Shown here: in pieces, positions 21,065-32,761 of the stretch | Layout of the letters: the number at the start of each line of letters is the position of its first letter | Numbering within the stretch: position 1 is the stretch's first letter | NCBI GenBank assembly: GCA_946811185.2 | Contig: OX328096.1 | Location: 24,245,881 to 24,309,880, forward strand | Source: Hippopus hippopus | Taxonomy: Eukaryota; Mollusca; Bivalvia; Cardiida; Cardiidae | Length of the DNA: 64,000 nucleotides | Reading direction: 5' to 3' | Notes under the pieces: model-generated | Seen by the model: the letters and a program-made list of their open reading frames with translations, nothing else | Told to the model about the DNA's origin: nothing | Databases searched by the model: none | Made by a program: the position numbers and the translations under genes

Positions 21065-22115
21065 TATGCCCATCCAAATCCGTTCTTTGTTCTATCATAT
21101 TATTAATGCTGGTAAAAAAGGGCCGAGGTAGGAAAATCACTTATATGAGCAAAAAAAGCAAAACTTTTGCCTAGATTACAGTTGCCATGGATGCTATATG
21201 ATTTAGTTGTCTGCAATTTTCCATATGATTTTTCAGGCATCCAAATTTGCTACAGGCTACAGTGTATATGTTTACATTGTATACGGAGCATTGTACAATT
21301 TCTTGTGCTATCTTTTAGTGACAGATCTGATAGGGGTGGTATGGAGATCATACTTGAATCGTGACGGAAGTCATTGTTAAGTGTCAGCAGAGGAATTGTA
21401 CAGGCATTATATAGCAACTTTGCATCAACTGTGCTGGGACCATATGATTGTCCCATAATTTGTTTGCTCAAGTTACCATCTAAAATAGTGTGTTTCTGCA
21501 CCATTGTTGTTCAGCCTCTTTGCAATACCCATGCTGGAATCTTGTTATGCTAACACAAAGAAGACACTGAGATAGTGTCATTACAGCCCTGTCATGGTCT
21601 GCATCATAGACATGCTAAAACTTTGACATTTTTTAATATCTCCATCTCTACTGAAGATATTTACTTTATTCATGGACTAATTGGTTACTATTAAAAGAGG
21701 AACCCGTACAACAAGGGCAGTTATCCATAAAAATATTTCTAATACAGTTACGCCCATTTTTTCAAATTAGAATTTTAACTTAAAATCAAGCAACTGCAGC
21801 CCAGCATTGCCACTGGCATGCCATGCTCTTGTTAAAATACGTCACTGTGCGGTGTTTAACCAAATCATAGTAGGTACTGCACTCAAGATTCTGTATGATG
21901 ATTGTAACTATGTCTGCCATTGAAATGCAAAGACCTTGAAATTTAGTTGTGGCATAGATTCATGCTGTCTGATATTTTTAGAGTAGTTGTACTAAAATGG
22001 CCTTTGTATTGAAACTTGTGTTTTATTTGTGGACTGAAAATATCTTTTTCTTTAGTTGAAGCTCACCAGTCCACAAAACCATAGTCTGTTTTATACTGCG
22101 AGCCACTCCAGAGGA
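21065..22115. other. Non-coding stretch, nothing recognised
   Basis: About 1 kb without a named repeat or supported exon. The open frames at 21167-21504 overlap on both strands and have no family match that I know. Confidence 0.5.
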
Positions 22116-22119
22116 TAGT

Positions 22120-22317
22120 AACTCTTATCATGCAAGATAAGTGTATTGAAACTTTTAAGCTGATAGTAAAAATCCAAATTTTGCCATTTCAAGGTATTAT
22201 TTTGAGAAAAATATGTACTTATAGGACAGTGTAGATCAAAGATCAGACTGCACGTTCTGTGCAGTCTGATCTTGATCTACGCAGTCAGCAAATTGCGCTT
22301 AGCAGCCTAAGGGTTAA
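22120..22317 (-). repeat. Family B MITE
   Basis: Core GTAGATCAAAGATCAGACTG facing GTGCAGTCTGATCTTGATCT, right end GCAGCCTAAGGGTTAA. Confidence 0.8.
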
Positions 22318-22900
22318 ACATAGCTCAAGTCATGGGATTTGTCTTTGACAGGGTAAAAAAATGATGTCAGAAAAGGAGACTATGCTTTTTTCACAAGCTT
22401 TTTTCCTTGAGGGTTGCTACAACTTGGAATTGTTTTGGAAAGTTTAACATTTTATCAACCAGTCTTGTGTTTGAAGACCTTGAGGAAGAAGCCTTGTAAA
22501 AAAAACATTGTTGGAAAAGGAGAAAATGCTGTTGACTAGTATTTTCTCCTTTTCCCACTATATTTTCTTCTCTATCAAAGAACTTCAGTTAATTTTTACC
22601 AGTTTCCATTTTGTGGTCTGCAGAGGCTTTTCAATTTGGGAAAGCCTAAAATTTATGGTTTTTGAAATGTTTAACCCTTTACCACACAAAGCCGAGTTTT
22701 AACTACCCTATAGAAAAAGTTTTTAGAAAACATTGTGGGAAAAGGAGAAAATGCTGGTAACCAGCATTTTCTTCTTTTCCAACAGTTTTCTACCCTTCCA
22801 AGGGCAAGTTTCTGTTTTAGAGTCACATTTATTCTGTCGTCAACGAAAGCTTTCAATTTGTGAAAGTCTTTATTTTCTCTGTTTGGGAAAGGGCCAATTT
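22318..22900. repeat. Three family A MITEs or fragments
   Basis: 22318-22447 is a '+' fragment. 22443-22672 is '-' (TTTAACATTTTATCAACCAG, core TGCTGTTGACTAGTATTTTC). 22671-22900 is '-' and nearly intact (TTAACCCTTTACCACACAAA, centre GGTAACC, TGTTTGGGAAAGGGCC). Confidence 0.78.
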
Positions 22901-22999
22901 ATTAATGTTCGTTAATATGTTAATGTTCATTTACATGTTTGTGTGGATGAATACATCGAAATGTGTCGCATATCCATGTCTCATGTCATGAAATAGGAT

Positions 23000-23232
23000 T
23001 TAACCCTTTTGCCAACGACAAATTTTAGACTTGTCCGAATCCAAAATGTCACAGACGACGAGTTTCAGCTACGTAAAAATGAGCTGAAGTTCTCTAAAAG
23101 GATGGAAAACATAGCAGGAAAAGGAGAAAATACTGGTTACCAGCATTAACTTTCTCTTTTTCATAGCATGTTTTCAAAGGCTCTCTCCTCAGGGTCGTTA
23201 ACCAGGTGTTGTTTTGTAAAGGATTTTAATAC
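23000..23232 (+). repeat. Family A hairpin MITE, degraded
   Basis: TTAACCCTTTTGCCAACGAC, centre GGTTACC, end TGTTTTGTAAAGGATTTTA. Confidence 0.75.
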
Positions 23233-23436
23233 AAAAACTTGGTGTTGTCAAAATGTTTGTTCCAAGAAGATATTTTTATTGTCCATTTTGGCAAAAACTT
23301 GTTCTGGAAGATTTTTATGTTTTAACTGACACAATTGGATAAAAGTTGTTTGTTATATTTTGGACTTAGATCTTGACATTATTGTATGATGGACATGAAA
23401 CTTAATTTGATAATTTATTCAGCAGTCCTACAGGCA

Positions 23437-23637
23437 TTAACCCTTCCCCATGGGACAAATTTTACACCTGCTTAAATTGAAAGCACTTACAGATGAAAAA
23501 TTAAATGTGACTGAAACCATGAGATTTGTGTTTGAAATGGGTAGAAAATATGGTGAAAAAAGGAGAAAATGATGGTTACCATTTTCCCACAATGTTTTCT
23601 AACAAGTTCTTTTCTCAGTTGTATGGTAGAGAGTCAA
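23437..23637 (+). repeat. Family A MITE, degraded
   Basis: TTAACCCTTCCCCATGGGAC, AAAATGATGGTTACCATTTT, end GTATGGTAGAGAGTCAA. Confidence 0.72.
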
Positions 23638-24796
23638 GCTAGCCTTTATATCAAATAAGTATCCAAGGAAAGTTATAATAGTCATTAAAGACCAGTTATA
23701 ACATTGTCATTAATAGCCAGGGTATAGAATCATTACTATGGGATCCAACATTTTTAGAGCACAATAGCAGTGATGCACCAAGTACTAGATTTTGCTTACC
23801 TCCAGTCAGTCCTTGAATCCTTGAATAAGGCTTCAGATTAGTAATTGGTCACGTTACGTATATATGCTTGGACTGATCACAGGGGAATTATCTAATGTTA
23901 GGAACAGCACCAGGGTAAAACATGTATAAGAGACCTCCAAAGAATGATTCCATTTTAACTGTGGTTCCCATAGCAAGATAACTAAAAAATATCTAAAACC
24001 CATGATAACCTTTTTTTTCAAAACTAGAATTCTCTATAAATTGGTAGAAATGACCATTTGGTGGACCTCTCTAAGATTTCTTAATATAATTTGGAAACTT
24101 CAAAGAATTTGGCTACTGTGTGCTTTGCTCAATTATAGCCTGCAACAAGCTATATTTAATGTTATTCTGATCAATGAAGATAAGTCCTGTTTTCCCAATA
24201 CTGTTAGTTTGTTCCATTTATCTCCCTTGATAATCACACTGCATTGTCTACAGTGTTGGTTTTCAGCTGTAATCAATTATTTTGATGTGTTTGATGTTAA
24301 TTTTCGTGCTCAGAAGAGTTGAATATTTAACAAGAAGAGAGGTTTGCATAATTCTATTTTTGATTCTGAAACTTTCCTATCTTTGTCAAAGAAAAAATGT
24401 TCTTCTGCTAACAAAAGTTCTGGAAATCTTTGTGGCATAATACTGTTTGTCAGAGTTCCTTGATACTTGATATGAATGATATTTGATCAGATTTGCTAAT
24501 AGTAGTAGATTAGACCATCTTGTTTTGTAGAAAAATATTATCATTTTGGAGGACTAAGCTTATTTTCTCGACGGAATTTTATTGCCATACAGACTTTCTG
24601 ATGGATTTACGTCTCTGCCCATGCCAATCAAGTATGTGGCACATTTCTTTGTAAGTCAGTGGAGCGATACAGGGCTGTCATGGCCTCTCTTTTTAATGTT
24701 CACTTGACCCAGTTTGAATGCACAAGAACATCGTTCATTTTGGGAGCAAAACTGGGTCTATAAGTAACCATGTTTACTGCATAGGCTGTTATACTG
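23638..24796. other. Non-coding stretch, nothing firm
   Basis: No exon I can support. A short piece near 24658-24690 (GTGGAGCGATACAGG...CCTCT) resembles the 3' end of the Helitron-like element at 39169-39768. Confidence 0.45.
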
Positions 24797-25010
24797 ATTA
24801 CAATCATTGTGACAGGATTCATTCTGTAACTAGTTTAGATTGTTTCACCAATTTCTATGTCAGAAATTAACCAGTGGCTTGTAAAGAATGCTGTAAATAG
24901 TATTGGTAAAATTCCAGTGAAGATTATCACTCTGGAAAAGCAAGATGCACTAGATGCCTGCACATAACTGAATTGATGTTGGAAACAGTGTTAAACCCAA
25001 AATAAACAAA
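24797..25010 (+). repeat. SINE body, diverged copy
   Basis: ATCATTGTGACAGGATTCAT, CCAGTGGCTTGTAAAGAATG and GTTGGAAACAGTGTTAAACCC follow, in order, the body of the full SINE at 59246-59552. The tRNA-like head is missing or unrecognisable. Confidence 0.7.
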
Positions 25011-25640
25011 CAGAATCTTTGCCCTACAGCAGACAATTTGAGAAAAAGAGTTAGGTGTTACAGTTTTACTTGTTTTTATCTTAAGAAAAAAGGGTTCATT
25101 TCAAACCATGTTTTTGTGCCCAAACTATGTTTTTATTTGGTTTGGTGCAACGAGAGATACAGGGCTGGCTGGGAGATTTACAAAAAAAGGGGGGGTCCAG
25201 CGCAGATGGCAAATGCCATGCCAGTTTCAATTTGAAGCACAAACTTTTTAATTTTATATATCTTGGATTCATCATGAGCAGCATTTAATTGTGATACTAC
25301 TATGATATTAAACATTAATTTCAACATTGAAATTTAGCATATGGTCAGTGCACTGAAAATTTATTGAGAGACCAAGGGCCCACCTCAGACCAAAGCTGAA
25401 ATGAACCTTGAATAGTCACAAAAATTGTAAGGGAATTGCTATTTTCTTAATAATATTATATAGGAAAATAGGTAATGGCCTAGATTAAGTAAAAGGTCAC
25501 ATCATTCAAAAAGATCATTGCCCTGCAATTATAATTATGGATTATATTTTATCATTGTCCTGCATCAATAGTTCTGAATTATACTGTATAATACAAATTT
25601 TAAGGCATTACTGGAAGAAAATATTTATGCAGAAGAGGTA
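25011..25640. other. Non-coding stretch, nothing recognised
   Basis: No supported gene or named repeat. There is a short run of G at 25189-25195. Confidence 0.45.
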
Positions 25641-25865
25641 TTTAACCCTTTGCCCCACAATCCTGACTCTAAAGGACCCTAAGAAAGAAATTTAAGCTTT
25701 AGAAAGCTTTGTAACAAGCTTTTTCTCCTTTTCCCAAAATGTTTTCTAACCTTTGAGAAACTATAACCGTCATTGTGAAAACATTTTCTCCCTCTCCCGC
25801 AATGTTTTCTTTCCTTTCAAAAACAAGTCCAGCAATTTACAACCTTATATAGTTCATGATCCGTT
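25641..25865 (-). repeat. Family A MITE, degraded
   Basis: TTTAACCCTTTGCCCCACAA, then two copies of the right palindrome arm (TTTTCTCCTTTTCCC near 25723 and TTTTCTCCCTCTCCC near 25784). Confidence 0.6.
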
Positions 25866-25884
25866 AATCCTTTTGGTTAAACAT

Positions 25885-26010
25885 ACATTTTCACTCGTTT
25901 TCATCCACTTCTTTAACCATTTTTTTTTTCCTTTATTTTATGCAACTATAATCACCCTTGTATCTTCATGCCAAATATTGCCCCTGATCGTTGCAAGGTT
26001 GCACAGATTA
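25885..26010 (+). repeat. Repeat unit shared with 50030-50150
   Basis: CTTGTATCTTCATGCCAAAT followed by TGCCCCTGATCGTTGCA closely resembles CTTGTATCTTCAGTTCTTCATGCCAAAT and TGCTCCTGACAGTTGCA near 50090. Possibly an old interspersed repeat. I do not know the family. Confidence 0.4.
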
Positions 26011-26264
26011 TGGTTTAAATCAAAGACAAATCCCTACAGTTTCTTTACCTCATACACCTTATTTTGATTTTTTATCTACGTTTACACAGTTGACTAGATT
26101 ATTATAACACCGTCAAGTTTTAACAGCGTTTGTTTACTTTCTGGCTGTAAAGATATCTCTTTGAGACTTACGAATTTAAGAAGTTCAAGGTCCTTCTTTA
26201 CCAACTGTTCTATACTGCATTTTAAGTCTTAATCCACATTGTGGAAAGTGAAGTGAAATGGTTT

Positions 26265-26445
26265 AATCCTTTACCAAATGAAAAAATTTGCAGGCAAATA
26301 ATTAAATGTTGCTCAAAAGGAAGAAGTTGTCTGAGAAAGAGTAGAAAATATTGTGGGACCAGCATTTTCTCCTTTTTCCACAATATTTTCAATTCTCTTC
26401 TTCCTCAGGGTCGTTAAAACTCGGGATTGTGTGGCAAAGGGTTAA
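26265..26445 (+). repeat. Family A MITE, part of left half deleted
   Basis: TTAATCCTTTACCAAATGAA, palindrome right arm only, GATTGTGTGGCAAAGGGTTAA. Confidence 0.78.
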
Positions 26446-26547
26446 AAGTCAGACCATTCTTGAGAATTATATTGAGAATGGTTGATGGATATGCGCTGAG
26501 GTTGCCTTTATTGTTGAAAACCTGCAGAATGGATGATGTACGCTGAC

Positions 26548-27340
26548 CTTACCTTTTACCACAAAATTTAGATTCTTTCATTTTCAAGTATTTGCAGGCC
26601 GCTGCAGGTTACTAGCATTTTCTATTGTTCCCTTAAAGCTTTTCAAAAGCCTTCTTCCTTGTGTCTGTAAAAACATTGTGTTCTTGATAGGGGTTGAATT
26701 GATCAACATAACAAAGTATTGTTTAGGATTAGCAGTCTGGTCTTGGACCTTGACTATCCAATACTATTCAGATAATCCTGCCATATATCTGTTAAAATTT
26801 TAAGTCTTTTTCCTGATTGAATTTTTTTGACAAATCTAAAATTTTGTTGCCTGATGAAGAGTTAATTAAAGTTTTGTTACGCATAAAGTTGATTTATAGG
26901 GCACTGAAACAGCTAACTCTTTATCAAACGACAAAATTTTAGACCAGTCCAAATTGATAGCATTTACAGACGACAAATTGAATGAAGCTTAAGTGATAGA
27001 ATTTGTGGCTGAAAGAGTATAAAACATTGCGGGAAAAGGAGAAAATGCTGGTTACCAGCATTTTCTCCTTTTTCCCGACAATGTTTTCAAAAGCCCCTTT
27101 CGTTAGGGTCGTTCAAACTCAAGATTGTGTTGTATAGGGTTAAAGAAGCACAAAATCATATGAATGAAAAAGTAGGGAAGTATGAAGGAATCACATTAAA
27201 GATTAATATAGTATACTTACAACATGGGCTTATCCCTTTTCCACACAATGCCAAGTTTTCACTTTCCAACAATCTTTTCAAAAGGCTTCTTCATTACAGT
27301 TTTTAGAATGAAGAATAATGTTTGGTAAATGGCTAACACT
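26548..27340. repeat. Four family A MITEs or fragments
   Basis: 26548-26695 and 26825-26865 are fragments. 26912-27143 is a near-complete '+' copy (CTAACTCTTTATCAAACGAC, centre GGTTACC, GTTGTATAGGGTTAA). 27230-27340 is a remnant. Confidence 0.75.
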
Positions 27341-27718
27341 TGATGATGAGAAAAGCAACAAAATATTATGTGAATGAATTTCACATTTTTATCATTTCCA
27401 CTTTTTTTCATGATGTTTGCAAAATTAATGCCTCATGATTGTATGGAAAGAATTCTAATATGGGATACTTGCATTGGGAGAAGGATTAATCAAACATATT
27501 AAAGAATCAAACACAGGATTAAAATGTTTCAAGTTTGTGTCCCTTAAAATGAAAAATATGGTAGAAGATAATAATGTAGTTCTCTATATAGAAGGCAATC
27601 AAGTTATTCAAGATGGTATCTGATCTTTTATTTTCTGCATTCAATGATCATTGTGTGAGACATTCTAACTTCAGGTTTGGAATGGCAACATAAGTAATTT
27701 TTGTTTCATTTTTACTGA
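27341..27718. other. Non-coding stretch, nothing recognised
   Basis: No supported gene or named repeat. Confidence 0.5.
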
Positions 27719-27935
27719 ACCCTTTACTACACATTCCCAAGTCTGAATGACCCTGAGTAAGAAAGCTTTCGAAAACATTGTAGGAAATGGAGAAAATGCT
27801 GGTAGCCAGCATTTTCTCCTTTTCCCACAATGTTTCTGCCCTTTCACAGACATATTTCATAATTTAAGCCACATTTAATTAGTTGTCTGCAAGTGCTTTC
27901 AAACCAGACAAGTCTAAAATTTTATGGTGAGAGTT
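27719..27935 (-). repeat. Family A hairpin MITE
   Basis: TGAACCCTTTACTACACATT, core AATGCTGGTAGCCAGCATTT, right end degraded at AAATTTTATGGTGAGAGTTCA. Confidence 0.82.
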
Positions 27936-28359
27936 CAGGCTAAATTTTGTTCCAATGGACAAGATTTTGGACTGTAATCTACCGTTGTTTCAATCATACA
28001 AGAGAGAAGTATTTAAAAGAAAGGAAAATACATTTTTTGCAAATGAATATTGAAGAAAAAAGTGTGGAAAATGGTATATAGGTTGTAACATTGAGAGCCA
28101 TTACGTACATTGGCATTAATATTTGTATTTGTTTGGTAATAGATGAGGGGTCACTTAAGTGCAAAGTTAATGGCCTTTTCTTCTTTTAATTTGAAGTTTA
28201 AAAGCCCAATACTTCTATCAAAACAGAGAATTATATCTTTAGTCATACAATGCAGGGGAAGTGGGTTTTACCTTGTCTTATGTCATTTCATTTGGAAAAC
28301 CTTCATGAAGCCTTCACTATGCTATGCTGTACTTTTACATTAACCTGATTCAGAAGGCT

Positions 28360-29217
28360 CACGCAAATAAAGTGACAAATGAAGAAAATGCTGGTAAGCA
28401 GCATTTTCACCTTTTCACACAATGTTCCTATCCTTTGAAAGGTAAATCCCATTCTTTAATATGCAGGGTCCAAAAAATCCACTCGTCCGCTCGTATTTAC
28501 GAGTAAGAAATGGATGAGGACGAGTGAAATATCACTCATACTCGTCCAGCAGGACGAGTGGTGAATAGGAGATAGTAAAACAAGTTTTTCAGATGAATAT
28601 TTAACTTACACGAGACAAAACGGCCATTCAATTATTGAATAAGCGAATTAAGGGTATTCAGGAAATCAAATTTTGAAACAGAACATAAAACGTGCTGGTC
28701 CCCGCCCCAAATAAAGACCGGTTTCAAGTCAGCCTAATGATATAACCCGGGACCTTTCATTGCAAACAAAAATCTCATAATATGCTTTGGGTGTACCTAA
28801 TTCAATCTGACCGACTTTGCTAATTATTAAAACGAACGACATTAACATTAACGCAAATACTTTCCCAAAACCAGTTCGAAAAACTGTGTTGTTTTGGCTT
28901 TATTAATTTCTGTAAATTGACTGGATAACTGGTACCGGTTTTTAAAACCCGGTATTTAAGGTTCGTTGTAACGTTTCCGTTTCGTCTGAAAAAAAACAAC
29001 AAACCGTCAGAGTCCAATATTTGAAGGGTTTTTCTCGGTGGACGAGTAAGGATCAAAGCAGGGCAAGTGTTTTTTCAAAGTCACTTGTCCTATAGGACGA
29101 GTGCCTTTTCTGGAAATTTTTGGACCCTGATATGTACATTCAATTTTTTATCTACAAATGCTTTCACATAATTATAGATGAGTCTAAAATTTTGTCATCC
29201 AGTGAAGATAAATTCAA
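28360..29217 (-). repeat. Family A MITE split by a hAT-like element
   Basis: The left MITE part (28375-28463: AAAATGCTGGTAAGCAGCAT, then GGTAAATCCCATTCTTTAATATG) resumes at 29130 as ATATGTACATTCAATTTTTT and CTACAAATGCTTTCA. The inserted element occupies 28464-29129. Confidence 0.82.
28464..29129. mobile_element. Non-autonomous hAT-like DNA transposon
   Basis: Terminal inverted repeats CAGGGTCCAAAAAATCC and ATTTTTGGACCCTG, flanked by an exact 5-bp duplication ATATG (28459-28463 and 29130-29134). CAGGG-type ends suit the hAT superfamily, although 8-bp duplications are more usual there. Sub-terminal hairpins are built from CACTCGTCC / GGACGAGTG (near 28535-28560 and 29080-29102). No transposase frame; the 78-codon minus-strand frame inside is not recognisable. 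Confidence 0.75.
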
Positions 29218-29219
29218 TT

Positions 29220-29340
29220 AGGGTCCATATTCTTCATCCATTCTTAATTTCATTTCAAATATAAGTATAGATTTAAGAAGTAACACAACTTCTGATTGAC
29301 TAAACCATGTTCTTAAGAATGGTTGGTGATTACAGAGAGA
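29220..29340. repeat. Short inverted-repeat element
   Basis: GGTCCATATTCTTCATCCATTCTTAA faces TTCTTAAGAATGGTTGGTGA, a loose hairpin of about 120 bp. A related start (GGTCTGTATTCTCCAATCATTCT) occurs near 53030. Confidence 0.45.
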
Positions 29341-29606
29341 TACATAATGGATGAGCTGACACAGCACAGCTTGGTGTGCAAAGATTCAGGTGTGCATTGC
29401 AAGCATTCACACTAGCTGAAGCGCATTGTTGCGTTTGTGTGTGTGTGGTGGCTGGGCTTGTATGATCATGTTTTTTAACAGTTTTACTGTTTGCTGTTGT
29501 TAATGAAGATATTGTCAGAGAAGAGGTTTGGCAAAATCATTGGTCTAACGAGTTACGGCTATTTTCCTTGGTTCATTTAGCTTTATCTACCCACATGTAG
29601 TAATAC
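29341..29606. other. Non-coding stretch, nothing recognised
   Basis: No supported gene or named repeat; a short GT run at 29436-29447. Confidence 0.45.
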
Positions 29607-29835
29607 TTAACTCTTTACCAAACGACAAAATTTTAGACTGGTCCATATTGAAAACACTTGCAGACGACAAAATAAATGTAACTCAAAAATTGAGATTTGA
29701 TTTCAGCAGGGTAGAAAACATTGTGGGAAAAGGAGAAAATGCTGGTAACCAGCATTTTCTCCTTTTCCCACAATGTTTTTAAAAGGCTTCTATCTCGGGG
29801 TCGTAAAAACTCAGGATTGTGTGGTAAAGAGATAA
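29607..29835 (+). repeat. Family A hairpin MITE with exceptional centre
   Basis: TTAACTCTTTACCAAACGAC at the left and GATTGTGTGGTAAAGAGATAA at the right give '+' ends, but the centre is GGTAACC, the base normally seen in '-' copies. Palindrome otherwise perfect. Confidence 0.92.
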
Positions 29836-30414
29836 ATTCAAAAAAGTTTGTTAAAGTATTACATGAGAGAGGGTATGGGATCAAGAGAGGATACAAGATC
29901 CTATTCATTTTGTGTTTGACTTTAAGACCCTTTTCAAGTTTTGTTAGCATTGTATGTTGGTATCCTAGTTCATTCTTTGATTTTTGATGTACACTATCCA
30001 ACAAAAGATGTGGCCAAAACAGCCCTGAAAATGCAATACTCGTGTCCTTTTGCTTGACTGAAAACTTTTAAAATTTGATTTAAAGGACCCTGTTAAAGGT
30101 TTTATATGTACGAGAAGGAAGGGTTAGGAGACTACCTTGCTTTGCATGGGTGGCTAGACACAAAGTAAATCGCTCAGAGAGGCATTTTTTACAGTCGAGC
30201 ATGCTATTAAAATTTGATCGCTAAACAGGATTTCATTACTGAAGTGGTATCTGTAAAGACTTAGACAAAGGATTCTCATTACTTGGGAATATTGTGAATA
30301 TTAGAGAATAGAAAGAAAGAATTTTAGTGTTGTAATAGGATTTTAAGTATCTGCAGTACGCTTATTTTAGAAAATATTTTGAAAGTTTTGTGAACATTAT
30401 AACTCATACTTTCT
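29836..30414. other. Non-coding stretch, nothing recognised
   Basis: No supported gene or named repeat. Confidence 0.5.
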
Positions 30415-31110
30415 CTATACAAAATTTTGGACTTTCTCTTTACAAAATTTTGGACTGGACCAAATTGAAACTATTCTGCAGACAACAAATTGAATGTGTC
30501 TGAATTTATTAGACTTCATTCGAAAAGGTAAAAAACATTGCTGGAAATTTAGAAAATGCTGGTTACCAGCTTAATCTTCTTTTCCCACATTGTTGTAATA
30601 AATTTCATCCTTAGGGTCATAAAAACATGAGAATGCTTGGTATAGAGTTGATGGAAAGACAAGTTCAGTTAACTCTTTACCAAATGAAAAAGATTTAGAA
30701 TTGTCCAAATTCAAAGCATTTTGCAGACAACAAATAAAAGGTGACTCAAATAATGAATCTTGCCTTTAATTAAGGAGAAAACATTGTGGGAAATAGAGAA
30801 AATACAACAAAATTGTAGACTAGCCCAAATTTAAAACATTTGCAGACTGTCTTTGAAGTGGTAGCAAACATTATGGGAAAGGAAGAAAATGCTTGTTGTA
30901 ACCAGCATTTTTTCATTTTCCCACACTGTTTGCAGAAGCTTCTTGTTGGGGTTGTTGAAACTCGGGATTATCTGGTAAAGAGTTGCCAGAGTTTTAACAA
31001 CCCAAAGGTAAAAGGCTTTTGGAAACATTGTGGGGAAAGAAGAAAATGCTGGTAACAAGTATTTTCTCCTTTTCCCACAATGTTTGCCACCACTGCAAAG
31101 AACTGAAAAT
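30415..31110. repeat. Cluster of four family A MITEs and fragments
   Basis: 30415-30652 '+' (CTCTTTACAAAATTTTGGAC ... TTGGTATAGAGTTGA). 30669-30815 '+', truncated. 30810-30987 '+', lacking its left end. 30985-31110 '-', lacking its right end. The last three run into one another, so their order of insertion is unclear. Confidence 0.72.
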
Positions 31111-31264
31111 ATTTTTTTATTTTTGGCATTTTAGAGGTTGGTTTTATTTTTAATATATCAAAGATAGACTTTGTGGAGGTGGAGATAAGAATTCGAGGTG
31201 CAGCAGTGATTTGTACTTGAAATTTAACGGCCTTAACCCCTGGTTTGCAACAATACATACCATA

Positions 31265-31500
31265 GTCAGACTCTTTACTTTGAGACAACTAAATTCCAGA
31301 CTTGTCCGATTTCAAAGTCTGTGCAGACGACAAACCAAGTTTAGTTAAAATGATGGGATTTGGTTTTGATTGGATAGGAAACATTGAGGGAAAATGAGAA
31401 AATGCTTGTTACTAGCAGTTTGTCCTCTTTCTTACAATTGCTTCAAAATCTTTCTTCTTCAGGGTTGTTTAAACCTGGGATTGTTTGGGAAAGTGATAAG
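31265..31500 (+). repeat. Family A MITE, degraded
   Basis: GACTCTTTACTTTGAGACAA ... GATTGTTTGGGAAAGTGATAA; core AATGCTTGTTACTAGCAGTT. Confidence 0.72.
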
Positions 31501-31661
31501 GAGGTAAAAAACTTTGACTGCAATACCAAGGCTACTTTAACTACAATACATGAGATCCATGTCCGACAAAAATAGGACATTACAAAACAATGGTAGACTT
31601 CTAACTTGTCCTCTGTGGTTGGATCTAATCTAGCATGGAATATAGCTAATAGTTACAAGCT

Positions 31662-32106
31662 TTAGCACTTTACCAAACAGTGTGGTGTTCTAACAACCCT
31701 GAGAACAATAGTTTTGAAAACATTGTGGGAAAAGGAGAAATGCTGGTAACCAGCATTTTCTCCTTTTCCCACAGCGTTTTCTACCCTGACAAAGACAAAC
31801 TCCACCATTCAATCCACATTTAAATTGTCATCTGCAAATGCTCTGAAATTGGACAAGTCTAGAACTTTATTGTCTGTTAAAGGGTTAACTCTTTATCAAA
31901 CGACAACATTTTGGACTTGACCAAATAGAAATCAATTGCAGACTACAAATCAAATGTTGTTCAAAAGATGAATTTAGTCTTTGAAATGGTAGAAAACTGT
32001 TAGAAAAGGAAAAATGCTGGTTACAAGCACTTTCTGCTTTGTACAATGTTTTCAGAAGCCTTTTTCATAGAATTTTGAAAGCACAGGATTGTTTGGCAAA
32101 GGGTCA
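31662..32106. repeat. Two opposed family A MITEs sharing one TTAA
   Basis: 31662-31888 '-' (TTTAGCACTTTACCAAACAG, centre GGTAACC, TTAAAGGGTTAA) and 31885-32106 '+' (TTAACTCTTTATCAAACGAC ... GTTTGGCAAAGGGTCAA) share the tetramer at 31885-31888. Confidence 0.87.
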
Positions 32107-32168
32107 AAAGGGAAGGCAGATGAGATAAATGAAACTTGGTATGGCACAAATTGTCTGCTGACAGTAAA

Positions 32169-32393
32169 ATTAACTACCTGCCAGACAACAGAATTTTGGA
32201 CCATTTGAAATTGAAAGCAATTTCAGACAACAAATTAAATGTTGCTAAAATGATTATTTCTCTCTTTGATAGAAAACATTGTGGGAAAAGGAGAAAATGC
32301 TAGTTACCAGCATTTTCTCCTTTTCCCACAGTGTTTTCAAAAGACTCCTTTCTTAGGGTCATTAAAAGTTGGCATCGTGTGGTGTGGGGTTAA
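32169..32393 (+). repeat. Family A hairpin MITE, complete
   Basis: TTAACTACCTGCCAGACAAC, core AATGCTAGTTACCAGCATTT, CGTGTGGTGTGGGGTTAA. Confidence 0.88.
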
Positions 32394-32407
32394 ATGGTGA
32401 TTTCTGT

Positions 32408-32761
32408 ATAAACTCTTTACCAAATGACAAAATTTTAGACTTGTCCAAATTGAAAGCATTTGCAGACGACAAAATAAACGTGACTCAAAAATTGAAACTT
32501 GACTTTAGAAGAGTAGAAAACATTGTGGGAAAAGGAGAAAATGCTGGTTACCAGCATTTTCTCCTTTTCCCACAATGTTTTCAGAGGGCTTCTTCCTCTG
32601 GGTCGTAAAAACCAGGTATTGTTTGGTAAAGGGTTAAATAGGGTAGAAAACATTGTGGGTAATTGAGAAAATGCTGGTTATCTGCATTTTCTCCTTTTCC
32701 CCAGAACGTTTTCAAAAGCTTTCTCTATCAGGGTTGTTGAAACTCGGGATTAAAGGGTTAA
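32408..32761 (+). repeat. Family A MITE plus partial copy sharing TTAA
   Basis: 32408-32637 is near-consensus (ATAAACTCTTTACCAAATGA, centre GGTTACC, GTTTGGTAAAGGGTTAA). A second '+' partial copy runs from the shared TTAA (32634-32637) to TTAA at 32758-32761, lacking its left quarter. Confidence 0.87.

Noticed and set aside
28520..28545. Hammerhead-ribozyme-like GGATGAGGACGAGTGAAA
   Set aside because: The obligatory CTGATGA core is not present and the flanking strands do not form stems I and III. It is part of the CACTCGTCC hairpins of the hAT-like element.
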